Shown piece by piece: positions 34,210-43,600 of a DNA stretch of 64,000 nt. Position 1 is the first letter of the stretch. Every line of letters begins with the position of its first letter. The DNA comes from OMG group bacterium (lineage in GTDB: Bacteria; Pseudomonadota; Gammaproteobacteria; Pseudomonadales; Azotimanducaceae): contig JAAXGW010000013.1 in the NCBI GenBank assembly GCA_012267385.1, forward strand, positions 1 to 64,000, in the 5' to 3' direction. The notes beneath the pieces are model-generated. The model saw only the letters and a list, made by a program, of their open reading frames with translations, was not told where the DNA came from and searched no databases. The translations under genes and the position numbers were made by a program.

Positions 34210-34425
34210 ATGTATGTATGTCTTTGTAGCGCGGTGACAACAGATCAGATAATCCAATGCGTACGATCGGGTTGCAAAGACCTCGATGCTGTCACAAAAC
34301 AACTAGGGGCTGGATTGAACTGCGGCTCGTGTATTCATATGATCTCAGACCTGATCACGAAAACTGAATCGCAAGACTGCTCTCGAGCAGTAGACTCCGA
34401 CTGTTACGAACCTAAAGACGTCTAA
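34210..34425 (+). CDS. bfd: Bacterioferritin-associated ferredoxin
   Basis: This 71-residue [2Fe-2S] protein docks on bacterioferritin and supplies electrons for iron release. The cluster cysteines are C4 and C6 (MYVCLC) and C38 and C41 (LNCGSC), the standard BFD-like spacing. The C-terminus is longer than usual and carries two extra cysteines. It is divergent from bfr. The Fur-type operator covers its promoter, which matches the known iron-starvation induction of Bfd in other bacteria. Confidence 0.93.
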   Translation: MYVCLCSAVTTDQIIQCVRSGCKDLDAVTKQLGAGLNCGSCIHMISDLITKTESQDCSRAVDSDCYEPKDV

Positions 34426-34429
34426 CGTA

Positions 34430-35305
34430 TTACTCGTGCTCTAGCTCACGCTTGATGGATAAGTGCCGCGCCGCTTTGACTTCATTGCCGAGTTGATCGT
34501 ATATTCGAGCCAAATTGTGATGTGCCATGGCCATATTTGGTGCTCGTTGATAATAACGGACAGCGAGATCAAATTCATCCAACATGTCGAACAACGTTCC
34601 TAGGTTGTAATTTGCTAACTCATTCTCAGGTCGAAGTTGTAAGACTTTTTCGTATAGTTTCTTTGCATCTCGAAACTTGTCATCAAGCTGAAGTAAACGA
34701 CCGAGATTAATGTAGGCATCAATATTGTTTTCATCTAGTCCGATCGCGTTTCGATATGCACTACGAGCTCGCACGTTTTCGTTGAGTGCTTCGAACTGAA
34801 TTCCTAGATTAAACCAGTCATCGCTCGTCAATTCATCACTATCGAGGATGCGTTCTAACTCCGTTTCCGACAGTGTTGCAGCAAAGGAGTGAGTCGGTGG
34901 CGTATCCGAGTGCAATGGAAATTGCAAGACGTTTGAACGTTCCCCTTCGTGATCCATATTGAAGTTCAAAAACGTTTGTCCTGAAATGGCATGTTGATAG
35001 ATTCCATCGACTTGAATTACCAAGTACGGACCGATAGTTGATACGTTCAAAGCAGAGAGTGGTTGATCTGGGGCTTTGTTCGCATGAATATCAGACAACT
35101 GTCGAAGAACTGAAGAAAAGGAACAGTGTGAAGAGATCAACTGCCCAATCTTGCGTAGCGTGAGGATATCCTGAAAGGTCAAAGGATCCGACTGATCGTG
35201 CTTTTTTGTCAGCGGACTAATAAGTCCTCGTCGGGCTACGCTTTGAATTTGGCGCTCGGTTAGACCACTGATTCGTTCAATCTCACGAATATCGAAAGCC
35301 GTCAT
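34430..35305 (-). CDS. MerR-like DNA-binding domain fused to TPR repeats
   Basis: This 291-residue protein has residues 1-70 as a MerR-type winged helix (FDIREIERISGLTERQIQSV, RRGLISP, LTFQDILTLRKIG). Residues 80-150 are a linker domain of mixed strands. Residues 160-285 carry three to four TPR units (DDWFNLGIQFEALNENVRARSAYRNAI, IDAYINLGRLL, ELANYNLGTLFDMLDEFDLAVRYYQRA). The combination suggests a transcription regulator whose partner contacts run through the TPR face rather than through a small-molecule pocket. It converges on bfd with a 4-base gap. The target genes are unknown. The 240 bases upstream hold no gene. Confidence 0.8.
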   Translation of the reverse strand: MTAFDIREIERISGLTERQIQSVARRGLISPLTKKHDQSDPLTFQDILTLRKIGQLISSHCSFSSVLRQLSDIHANKAPDQPLSALNVSTIGPYLVIQVDGIYQHAISGQTFLNFNMDHEGERSNVLQFPLHSDTPPTHSFAATLSETELERILDSDELTSDDWFNLGIQFEALNENVRARSAYRNAIGLDENNIDAYINLGRLLQLDDKFRDAKKLYEKVLQLRPENELANYNLGTLFDMLDEFDLAVRYYQRAPNMAMAHHNLARIYDQLGNEVKAARHLSIKRELEHE

Positions 35306-35545
35306 ATTTCTATGCTATGGAGTCTTCCGGAAACCAAAACTCCAATTCCTATTTACCTCAATCGAAGACCTTTGAAATTTTAGTGCTTCGACCTAAAGCA
35401 TCGAAGTGTTTGATCCAGAGATTGAAGGACGAATAGCCGTTAAAGTTTGGTTTGACAATTGTCTCCGTTGGATCTGAATCGATTAGAAGCATTGTGAGGC
35501 AACAACATCTGAAAAATAGCTTCGTCAACCCATTGAGGAAGTGAA

Positions 35546-36478
35546 CTAATTAAACTTGTCGGTGTTTAAAAAGTTCCTACAACTCTCCAAATTTTCGCTA
35601 AGCTGAGCATCAATCTCCTGTGCTTGACGAATGGAGTCTGCACGTTCTGCATCAGAAATTTCTTTGCTCGCAGCGCGCGAGACTAGATCAGCTACCGAGA
35701 TGAACTGTTCACTGATTGTCACACTCAAATCGGTGCCACTAATCCTCTGGGCAGCAAAGTAATCACCAGCTTGACGCCGCGATTCGCCCCAAACCATACT
35801 GCTCCACCAATGTCCGTGTTTGTCATAGGACCCTGAATCTAACTTTGCCACCCATTGCTTCCAAGCATTGGGTCCAAAATAGTACTCTGAATCCTTGGGT
35901 TGTTCTATAAGTTCGTGGAAATCAACTGCACTCTCTAATGCGTTCAGCAATCGCTTTGATTGTGGCGAAACGGTAGTTGGAGAAATAGTGAACCAAGCTG
36001 TACCAGGAAAGTGCTTCCCTGCAATTAGGTCAGGAAAAGACAGTTCAGGAACGCATGTTGGAACATCTGGTCCCCATGGCATCGTAAAAGTCATCTTCTG
36101 TTCATCTCGACGACAGAGTAACTGAAACTCAAGCCCCACCATGCAGAGGATGGAATCGGTACCGAGAGTACAAATTTGGTCCAACACATGCTTACGATGA
36201 TCAGATGATTCACAGTCGAATGGACTGTCTAACCAATGCACGCAGAGTCCCATTGATTCTATGTTGTTTGCAATGGGTCTATGATTCCAACAGTACGGAC
36301 CACAGGGCTTAAGATCGCGTTGGATGTTGATCGCGGCAAAGTAGCCAGATTCAACAAACAACTCGGGAGCTGAGTATCTCAAACCAAAATAATCCGCCGC
36401 GCCAGCGATCGCACTCATATAGGTCGAATTCCAATTTGGTTGCGTTAGATCAAAACACAATTCAGTAGACCGGTTCAA
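35546..36478 (-). CDS. Uncharacterised 310-residue protein, possible BtrH-like N-terminal region
   Basis: There is no signal peptide and no membrane helix. The N-terminal part (SAIAGAADYFGLRYSAPELFVESGYFAAINI, then LKPCGPYCWNH) has the helix-plus-glycine layout of BtrH-like or C39-peptidase-like folds, with a candidate cysteine in CGPYC. However, no complete Cys-His dyad can be assigned. The middle has FTMPWGPDVPTC, and the C-terminus has a helical stretch (EISDAERADSIRQAQEIDAQLSENLESC). It starts with TTG. I do not know its function; an acyl-transferring or peptide-processing role would be speculation. It is the only gene in a 1-kb block. Confidence 0.55.
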   Translation of the reverse strand: MNRSTELCFDLTQPNWNSTYMSAIAGAADYFGLRYSAPELFVESGYFAAINIQRDLKPCGPYCWNHRPIANNIESMGLCVHWLDSPFDCESSDHRKHVLDQICTLGTDSILCMVGLEFQLLCRRDEQKMTFTMPWGPDVPTCVPELSFPDLIAGKHFPGTAWFTISPTTVSPQSKRLLNALESAVDFHELIEQPKDSEYYFGPNAWKQWVAKLDSGSYDKHGHWWSSMVWGESRRQAGDYFAAQRISGTDLSVTISEQFISVADLVSRAASKEISDAERADSIRQAQEIDAQLSENLESCRNFLNTDKFN

Positions 36479-36592
36479 TTAATACTCTCTATGTATGGGT
36501 GAATGTGAAAATCGCTGGGACGTAAAGCTCAGAAAGCTTTTTTGCTCAGAGACGATCAGCACGCAACGACTATTAACATTGCGCAACCGACA

Positions 36593-37192
36593 TTACTCGA
36601 CGCGATTGGACGTGAGACCTCGTTCCAGTTGCAGTAGCTGCACTTTGGTAATTTTTTCTAGGGAAGGGATTCGACAGCTAGCATGCGACAAAACTTGACC
36701 CCCAAGACCGCTATCGAGAGGCATAATATCGTCGTTGACACAAAGTCGCCCAGCGTTTCCGTTCTGCATACTGAATGATAGTGAACCATTTTTTTGAAGT
36801 CCTGGACACTTCTGCTCAAACTGTATTAGGTAGAGATCGTCTGACTGCCGCATTTCAAAAGAAACAAACCGTTGACTCAAAACTTGATAGTGTCGCATTT
36901 GTCGCGTCTGTATGCAACGTGTGTCGTCAGAGTATTCTCGGTCGGATTCGTCGCTCTGTTCTAAAAGCTGTTGAAACGTTAAAAGTCTTTCAAGTAACTC
37001 TTCGTCTGAATCTGGTTTTTCTTCCTCTGTAGTCTCACCTTCTTCATCGAGCGGACTATCGTCGGTTGTTAATGGGTCTTCTTCTTCTGAAGGATCATTT
37101 GCATATGAGACATACGCTACGCCAACGTAGGTGAGAACGCACACGACAAGCACACGCAAGAACACTGACAAGTTGCGCGAGGGATTAGTCAC
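36593..37192 (-). CDS. Secreted DUF6491-like protein with acidic linker
   Basis: This 199-residue protein has a signal peptide or N-terminal anchor (VFLRVLVVCVLTYVGVAYVSYA). An acidic low-complexity segment (about residues 33-75, rich in Glu, Asp and Thr) follows. The C-terminal domain reads CIQTRQMRHYQVLSQRFVSF, DLYLIQFEQKCPGL, then RLCVNDDIM and SCRIPSLEKI. These are the spaced cysteines of the small periplasmic DUF6491 family, whose role is unknown. The acidic linker is an addition to the normal short family form and resembles linkers seen in other envelope proteins of this window. Confidence 0.65.
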   Translation of the reverse strand: MTNPSRNLSVFLRVLVVCVLTYVGVAYVSYANDPSEEEDPLTTDDSPLDEEGETTEEEKPDSDEELLERLLTFQQLLEQSDESDREYSDDTRCIQTRQMRHYQVLSQRFVSFEMRQSDDLYLIQFEQKCPGLQKNGSLSFSMQNGNAGRLCVNDDIMPLDSGLGGQVLSHASCRIPSLEKITKVQLLQLERGLTSNRVE

Positions 37193-37441
37193 TTACACTC
37201 CGGTATCAATGCTGAGATTAGAGTTTTCACTTCTCGTATGTTAGACAGAAAACCTTATTCTTAGTTCCTGTGAATGAAGTATAACAATGGAAATCTCTTT
37301 CTTGGTTGCAAACAGAGCATAATTCCACTCCAAGTATCATTGATTGAGTCCAAAAGCTTCGAAACTCACCCAAATGCTGGTACTTTACATTGGTGTAGAG
37401 ATATCGATTAACATGCTACCACCTAAGATAAAGGAATACTC

Positions 37442-37669
37442 ATGAGATTCATACAAATCCTCATTTTTACGGTAGTATTGCTTGCTATTATCCTCGCGAT
37501 CGTGTTTTTGCAAAAACAAAACAAACCCAAAGACAAGGACGCAAACCAGCAAAGCGACAGACAAGTTGACATCCCAGCGAAACGTACTGCAAAGATCTTT
37601 ATCGGGGTCATTGGCATATCAGTTGTCGCACTATGTACGACTGTGGTCGTCTTCCATTTCGTGGATTGA
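37442..37669 (+). CDS. Small two-helix membrane protein
   Basis: This 75-residue product has a good ribosome site (AAGGA, 7 bases upstream of the ATG). Helix 1 is ILIFTVVLLAIILAIVFL, helix 2 is IFIGVIGISVVALCTTVVVF, and a charged linker lies between (QNKPKDKDANQQSDRQ). It has no known family. The composition and ribosome site support a real gene. It stands alone between a gap of about 250 bases upstream and about 470 bases downstream. Confidence 0.55.
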   Translation: MRFIQILIFTVVLLAIILAIVFLQKQNKPKDKDANQQSDRQVDIPAKRTAKIFIGVIGISVVALCTTVVVFHFVD

Positions 37670-38141
37670 ACGGTACGTTGTCCGAATACGATGATCGTTA
37701 AATTTTCGTTTCGTGCGTGGGTTGACACCTACCGAATCAACTGAAGTGTCGAAATCGCTGGTGGTGTAAATCAAGTCATGATTGACACACCATTTCGACG
37801 GGAACAATCAGCGCGCCTCGTTTTGTAACTTGAATAGCTCAATTGTGTTTTCTTAATCTTTGTTACCGTAGTATCAAAGAGTTCGATAGTCTTTAAAACT
37901 TCACGATTTCAACTACTGGCAAATTCCCGACGGACCATCTTATCATCGGGACGCGCTGAATTTGAGCGCGCGCAATCGAACGAGCTGGTGCTCCGGATAT
38001 CAGACAGAGAAGAACAGTTCATTCCAATACGTGTGGGGGGTTAGTTACGACCGTCCTCGATGTCGCGTAAACAGCAGAATTGGAGCAAGAGTGGCTAAGA
38101 CTCTGCTTCGCTACTGAAAAGAAGCTCTTCCGTAGAAGACG
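37670..38141. other. Gene-free stretch with a long imperfect hairpin
   Basis: No credible frame is seen in these 470 bases. GTCGAAAT at 37748-37755 pairs exactly with ATTTCGAC at 37792-37799. Inner bases (GGTGGTGTAAATCA against TGATTGACACACC) pair imperfectly, giving a 52-base hairpin. It is not followed by a T-tract. It could be a small RNA or a dispersed repeat. Confidence 0.4.
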
Positions 38142-38564
38142 CTAGAAAACAACCTCATTGGCGTCTGGCTTGGATAACCCCCGAATCGATGCCACTAGGA
38201 CATACGCTAATAACGCTAAAGAACAGAGAGACAGGAACAGAGCTGCGATAGTTATTGATACTAGACCCACGCCAGCTGTTTGACTCATGCTAATGTTGAA
38301 AAAGACAATTAGCATGAATGTAGCTACGACAATTCCACCAAGGAAAACGCAAAAAAAGCAAGTCCAGAAAATCCGTATTTGCTTGATCAAATGAGTGAGA
38401 ATGAACGATTCGGATGCCTTGCCTTTTTCTATATAGGCAAGGATCACACCTACGACCATAATAGGCCAAACAAAAGCACCAATGATGTAAAGAATGTAGA
38501 CGATCCTAGTTTGTTGGAAGGACTTAGATTCCATCGTGATCATGAACCGAAAGAATTTGAACAA
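38142..38564 (-). CDS. DUF4870-like small membrane protein, copy 1
   Basis: This 140-residue protein has four predicted membrane helices. RIVYILYIIGAFVWPIMVVGVILAYIEKGKASESFILTHLIKQIRIFW is the DUF4870 pattern: two helices, then a conserved charged turn and HxxxQIRxFW. Function is unknown. The start is uncertain; an internal ATG at MESKSFQQTRIVYIL (about residue 11) would match the paralog better. A close paralog follows at 38764-39162, so this is a tandem duplication that has diverged. Confidence 0.7.
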   Translation of the reverse strand: MFKFFRFMITMESKSFQQTRIVYILYIIGAFVWPIMVVGVILAYIEKGKASESFILTHLIKQIRIFWTCFFCVFLGGIVVATFMLIVFFNISMSQTAGVGLVSITIAALFLSLCSLALLAYVLVASIRGLSKPDANEVVF

Positions 38565-38763
38565 ATTTTATCTGAGGTTTTGTCCCGTACCAACCGTTCG
38601 AGTACTTTGGGAGGGTGCAATTGAGCACGACTACATTGGACCCAGCACTTCCTAATTTTTGGAATTCCATGACTCGCAGAAACATCGTCAAACCTCTAAT
38701 TAAGGAAAATAACTCGTAAGTCTCAGCGACAGACATGTACGCAACAAAGTTCCAACGAGAACG

Positions 38764-39162
38764 TCAAAATGACTCGATCCAATCACCTCGGTCTAGACTC
38801 TTAAGTGATCGGATAGAGGTGATCAGCACGTATAGAAATAACCCCAATGGTAAGAACACATAAAGCACGAATAAAACCCCTAATCCGGCGAACACGCCTA
38901 TTGAAGACTCCCCCCACGAAAAAGCAAACAGCACCGGAATGAAAAACGCGAACACCCCTACTGTCAGCACGACTACGAATATCAACCAAATCCAAAATAT
39001 TCGAATCTGTTTCTCAACATGACTTTCGAGCCAATGGTCGGTGATCTTACCACGTTCAATGTAAGCTAGAATAACTCCCACGAACATTATTGCACCGAAA
39101 AACGCTCCTACCATATAGAGAATGTAGACAATACGCAAATTTTCGACTGACTTGGAGCTCAT
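38764..39162 (-). CDS. DUF4870-like small membrane protein, copy 2
   Basis: This 132-residue paralog of the previous gene begins MSSKSVENLRIVYILYMVGAF, followed by IMFVGVILAYIERGKITDHWLESHVEKQIRIFWIW and two more helices. Identity between the copies is high up to the first QIRIFW and low after it, where only the pattern of helices remains. It faces the HIT-family gene divergently, with a 146-base gap. Confidence 0.75.
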   Translation of the reverse strand: MSSKSVENLRIVYILYMVGAFFGAIMFVGVILAYIERGKITDHWLESHVEKQIRIFWIWLIFVVVLTVGVFAFFIPVLFAFSWGESSIGVFAGLGVLFVLYVFLPLGLFLYVLITSIRSLKSLDRGDWIESF

Positions 39163-39308
39163 TTCAAAGCGACTGGGTACTTGTTAATAGTCTTAGCTTG
39201 TTCGTAGAGCATTTTATTGAGGTTGATAGCGTGTCAGGGGACGTCATCTGCCTAGGTCCATTTACCTTGTATACTTGACATTTCGTTCTTTGAGGATTAC
39301 CGAACATC

Positions 39309-39731
39309 ATGGGCTTCTCCATCCACTCAAAACTAGTAGCTGACACGATCAATTTGGGTTCGTTTCCGCTATGTGAGGTACTACTGATGAACGATTGCCG
39401 CTTTCCATGGATCATTTTGGTGCCAAAGATTCCTGACTTACAAGACTTTCACGAAATTCCAGCCCAACACCGAGACGTTCTGTTCCAAGAAATTGAAAAA
39501 GCGTCGGAGACGATCCAAAAAAATTGGCAAATCGACAAAATGAATGTTGCTGCGTTAGGTAATCAAGTCTCGCAGCTACATATCCACGTTATCGGTCGAC
39601 GTAGGACTGACGAAGCTTGGCCCAACCCAGTATGGGGATACGGTACGCCAATCTCCTACGATACTGCAGACTTGTCAATCTTGATCCAGTCGCTCAAGTG
39701 CCAGCTTGCGATTGCGACCCCAAAAACCTAG
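39309..39731 (+). CDS. HIT-family protein
   Basis: This 140-residue protein of the histidine-triad superfamily comprises nucleotide hydrolases and transferases. The motif is QLHIHVIGRRRTDEAWPNPVWG, the form seen in a small proteobacterial HIT group. The triad is shortened: the usual third histidine of HxHxH is replaced (LHIHVIG). The start MGFSIHSKLVADT and FPWIILVPKIPDLQDFHE are typical. It has a reasonable ribosome site (GAGG) and its end overlaps the DUF4340 gene tail by four bases. Substrate unknown. Confidence 0.85.
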   Translation: MGFSIHSKLVADTINLGSFPLCEVLLMNDCRFPWIILVPKIPDLQDFHEIPAQHRDVLFQEIEKASETIQKNWQIDKMNVAALGNQVSQLHIHVIGRRRTDEAWPNPVWGYGTPISYDTADLSILIQSLKCQLAIATPKT

Positions 39732-40663
39732 TCTGCCTCGATCAGAATCTCTTCGATGTCATCATCTGATTCTGCGTTAGGTTCAAGTTCGATTGCCTCG
39801 TCCGGTGCAAGATCGGTGAGACCCTTGACTAGTTGTGAACCTATGTATGAAGCAACACCGTATTGACTCCCACGGCGATCGCTAACGGCTACCCAGTCGT
39901 CTGCGACATCGAAATGATAGATAGAGAGCAAAAAGAAACCTTCGTCATCTTCGATAGCAAACTGTGTTGTAGTGGTCGCGTCAGCTAGTACGTTGTCGCT
40001 GAATTCAAACACTGACAGCGACTCAAACCGGTCCATGTAACTGCGAACCTTTGATTCGTCAAGTTCAACGTCGGAATCTGTCGTCCACGTTCCCTCTTCC
40101 TGTACCAATTTGTAAGCACCGATAAGTTCAAAGGACTTAATTGGTCCAGATGGTTGCAACAAACGCTTGTCTAACCAAGCACTAGGAGATGTCCCTGCTT
40201 CAAAATTTGAAAATTCAATAGAGTAGATATCGTTTTTATTGGCTTGCCGTGCATGTACTCGGCGAAAGCTCGGAGAAGTACCAAGATACAAGTCCGCTAG
40301 TAAATCTTGACCTGAATAGATCGAAATCTGCTTCTGAAATGACTCTTGTGTCACTTCAAATCTTTTCGCCGCACTCTGGGATGTTGCCACGGGCCAATCC
40401 GCACCGCTGTCGGCGAGCTTTCCAATGACGCTGTCCACTTTGCTTTCATCCGCGGGATTACCATCAGGAAGAACCCATTGTTCTCCGTCCTTAGTCAATT
40501 CGATTGTTTCATCTGTACTGGCTATAACAAACCTATCAACAGTTGCAACATCAAACTCTAAGAATGCTTCAGGAGTACGGACACCACCAGATTGAGACAC
40601 CAAAAACAAGGTAATTACTAGTACCTGTACAACGAAAAGACTAATAAGAAAATTCTGTTTCAT
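39728..40663 (-). CDS. DUF4340 protein, accessory to the gliding-type ABC exporter
   Basis: This 311-residue protein starts at ATG 40663, overlapping the upstream stop as ATGA. A longer GTG frame exists, but the coupled start fits better. One N-terminal membrane helix (FLISLFVVQVLVITLFLVSQ) precedes a periplasmic domain with DUF4340 features: FVIASTDETIELTKDGEQWVL, LADSGADWPVATSQSA, and repeated Lys/Asp-rich strands. The C-terminus is acidic (EAIELEPNAESDDDIEEILIEAD). It is the last gene of an ATPase-permease-DUF4340 operon that is common in proteobacteria but has no defined substrate. Confidence 0.85.
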   Translation of the reverse strand: MKQNFLISLFVVQVLVITLFLVSQSGGVRTPEAFLEFDVATVDRFVIASTDETIELTKDGEQWVLPDGNPADESKVDSVIGKLADSGADWPVATSQSAAKRFEVTQESFQKQISIYSGQDLLADLYLGTSPSFRRVHARQANKNDIYSIEFSNFEAGTSPSAWLDKRLLQPSGPIKSFELIGAYKLVQEEGTWTTDSDVELDESKVRSYMDRFESLSVFEFSDNVLADATTTTQFAIEDDEGFFLLSIYHFDVADDWVAVSDRRGSQYGVASYIGSQLVKGLTDLAPDEAIELEPNAESDDDIEEILIEAD

Positions 40664-43600
40664 CGATTCACTCCAAACCACTGGCTCCGTCTGTTTCCAA
40701 CCACTCGCCGAGATAAGAAGCTAACTCCAGCGACGAGCAAAAGACCCAAGATCGCAAATCCGTAGTTCACGAATTCCAGAGTTCTTTGTTGTGCGGTGGT
40801 TAGTGGTGGTAATGTACGGCTGAAATGACCGCGTGAGCGAATCGACAACAGTGATGAGTCTTCCATGGATACATCAATGACATTTGCCGCAAATTGCATC
40901 GTGTTAGCATAAAGTGTGCCTTGGGTTTGGCTAACCATGTTGATCAATGAATCCGACAGACTCTCTGAGGACCCCAAGACGACCAAACGAGCCGACTCCG
41001 GAGAACGCGAAATTACCGAACCGATAACTCCAAGTGTGTCTTCGTCCACCTCAGACTCGTCCCCGCTGTCTTGAAGTTCTCTCAGATCAGCTAGGATCGC
41101 TTCGTCGTCGAGGTCTTCGCTTTCGACGTTTTCCTCATCAACGTTCTCGTCTTCGGGAACATTCGATTCAGCGGATTCCGATTCTGATTCCTCTGCTTCT
41201 GCTGCTGCTTGTTCGCGAGCTTCAACCAACAGGGGAGATTCTTCGAAGAAACTTGTAAATTTGCCCTTGACGCTCACGGCCAATAATTTTGATTCGGTGT
41301 CTGTACCTGGTACGTATACAGAACCTCCGTTTGCGTCGTACTTCGGCATTAACTCTGGGGCAGAATCGGTCCAGCTATCCTTCGAGCTTCTCATGATTTC
41401 GACTAATTCACGCTCGGAGTTTAGCTCCGCGTCGAGCGTCAATGGAGAACCCCATGCGAAAGTCATCTGGTCTAAGTTTCGGACTATAGGATGATCGTCA
41501 ACGAATCCATTGGCCCGCACATCGACCAAAAACGGATAGTCAATCATTTGAATTTCCTCGAAAATGTATCCACCCACCTCACGTGTCACTGGGATTGGGA
41601 AACCACCGTTATTAACGTCCAGTACCATAGATTGTTCGACACGTACGCCGTGATGAGCAAGCCAGTCTTCAAGTCCACTGTAAGCACGGTTAGCCAACAA
41701 TGTCCGATTCATTAGAGAAGTTGTAAAAGCTGAAGTTGCAATGATTACAGTCCCACCACGCATGAGAAACTGATCTATCTCGAACACTTGCTCTGGATCC
41801 AAATCGTTGGGACCTATAACCATCAATATGTCAATGTGACTTGCAACAGGTCTGCGTAAATCTACCGTTTGTACTTCATAGTTCCCGCGAAGGTACACAG
41901 AGAGATCGTTATAGCTTGCTGTGGGTACGGGTTGTCCAGTGTACTGAGGTGCGCTCGGCGCGGGAGTGTGCATCGCTACCGATGTTAGTAACCCTTCGGT
42001 GAAACGCTTAACACCCTCTTCCAAAAGGCGTTTAAACCCTTCAACATCTTCAGTATCTTGCCAGCGCATGCTAACTATGGATTTTCCGTCTGACAGTGTT
42101 AAATAGAAATAAAATTGGTGCTCGTCAAACATACTCGCCACCATCGGTGTGAAGCCATAATTCTCGGCTATTTGCCGTTCTAACGAACCGTCTCCAGCAG
42201 ATGGATCTAGTATTTGCCACGAAAACTTACCCGTGGAACTCTCTTTTACTTCGTCTAGTGCTTCGATGAGTGCGTCTTGAATCTCGATCAGTTGGGATGG
42301 CAACCTATCGGCGGCAGAGATATAACCAGTGAACGACACAGGCTGTGGCACCGAGTCAAAAATCGATCCGCTGCTTTGAAACTCTGATCGTACTCTGGCG
42401 ATTGCTCGAGTGATGTCATATTCTGGATTGCGTAACTGAACATCGAGCTCCATTTCACTCTCAGCCTTAACTTCAATCAGATCTCGAAAGTTCAATACTT
42501 CGTACTCGTCGCCATACCGGATTAAGATATCGAAATAGGAACTCACCAGTGCGCTCTGATAGCGATCAGCAACTTGAAACGGAACCGGTCGGATTCCATA
42601 TTTGGTATTGGCTTCGTCTTCCTTATCGGGATGTAGAACTGGGTCAATAAATTCCACCACAACGTTGCGACCACCAAAAATCTCATACTCTTTGATCAGA
42701 TCGCGTAATTGTGGAACGAGCGGTGCAAGCAAAGGATGTGTTTTAGCACTAAAGTACCCGCGAATAAGTAACGGTTCTTGCAGTTGCGAAAGCTCTCTTT
42801 TGGTCACTGAAGACACCGTATATTGTTGCCCTGCTGTAACGTCCCAACGTAACGGAGGTAACTGAGCAACCCAAATGTTTGCAACTACTATGTTCAGGAC
42901 CACTAACCCACAAACAAAAGACCGATTTAGGTGCCGCTCCTGTGCGCCCGTCTTCGTCCACCCGATCATTTCTACCGCGAACACATTTAGTACCAAAAAC
43001 GATGCTGTGATGGATATATAGAAGTAGAAGTCTGCGATGTCAAGCACCCCGCGAGTTATCGACTCAAACCGCGACCCGGATCCAAGTTCACTCAAAAAGT
43101 CCGCGAAATTTGTACCCACGAGTCCGGTCAGAAACGTACTACCCAGCATATAAAACACACCGCACAACAACACCGAGATGATGAGGGTCACGATCTGATT
43201 CTCGCTACGCGAAGAGACAAATAAGCCGATGCTGAGGTAAGCGGCACCGAGCAGTAACGCCGCAGCGTACGCGGCTCCCACCGGTCCCCAATCCAAATTG
43301 CCAACGGCCGCGACGCTAATCGGTAACGGTAGCGTCAGTATGAGAGCCAATATCAGTAGTGCCATACAGGCTACAAACTTGCCAAGGACGAGTTCCCAAG
43401 GTGTCACCGGAAGAGTAACAATGAACTCTAAGGTGCCTGTGCGTCGTTCATCGCTCCAGATTCTCATCGTGAGTGCTGAACACAAGAAGATCAACAACAC
43501 TGGTAGCCATTCGAACATCGGTCTGACATCCGAAATATTTCGGGCAAAAAATGTTTCGACCCAGAAAAACACAAACAGTGTGAGACCGAGATAGGCAGCG

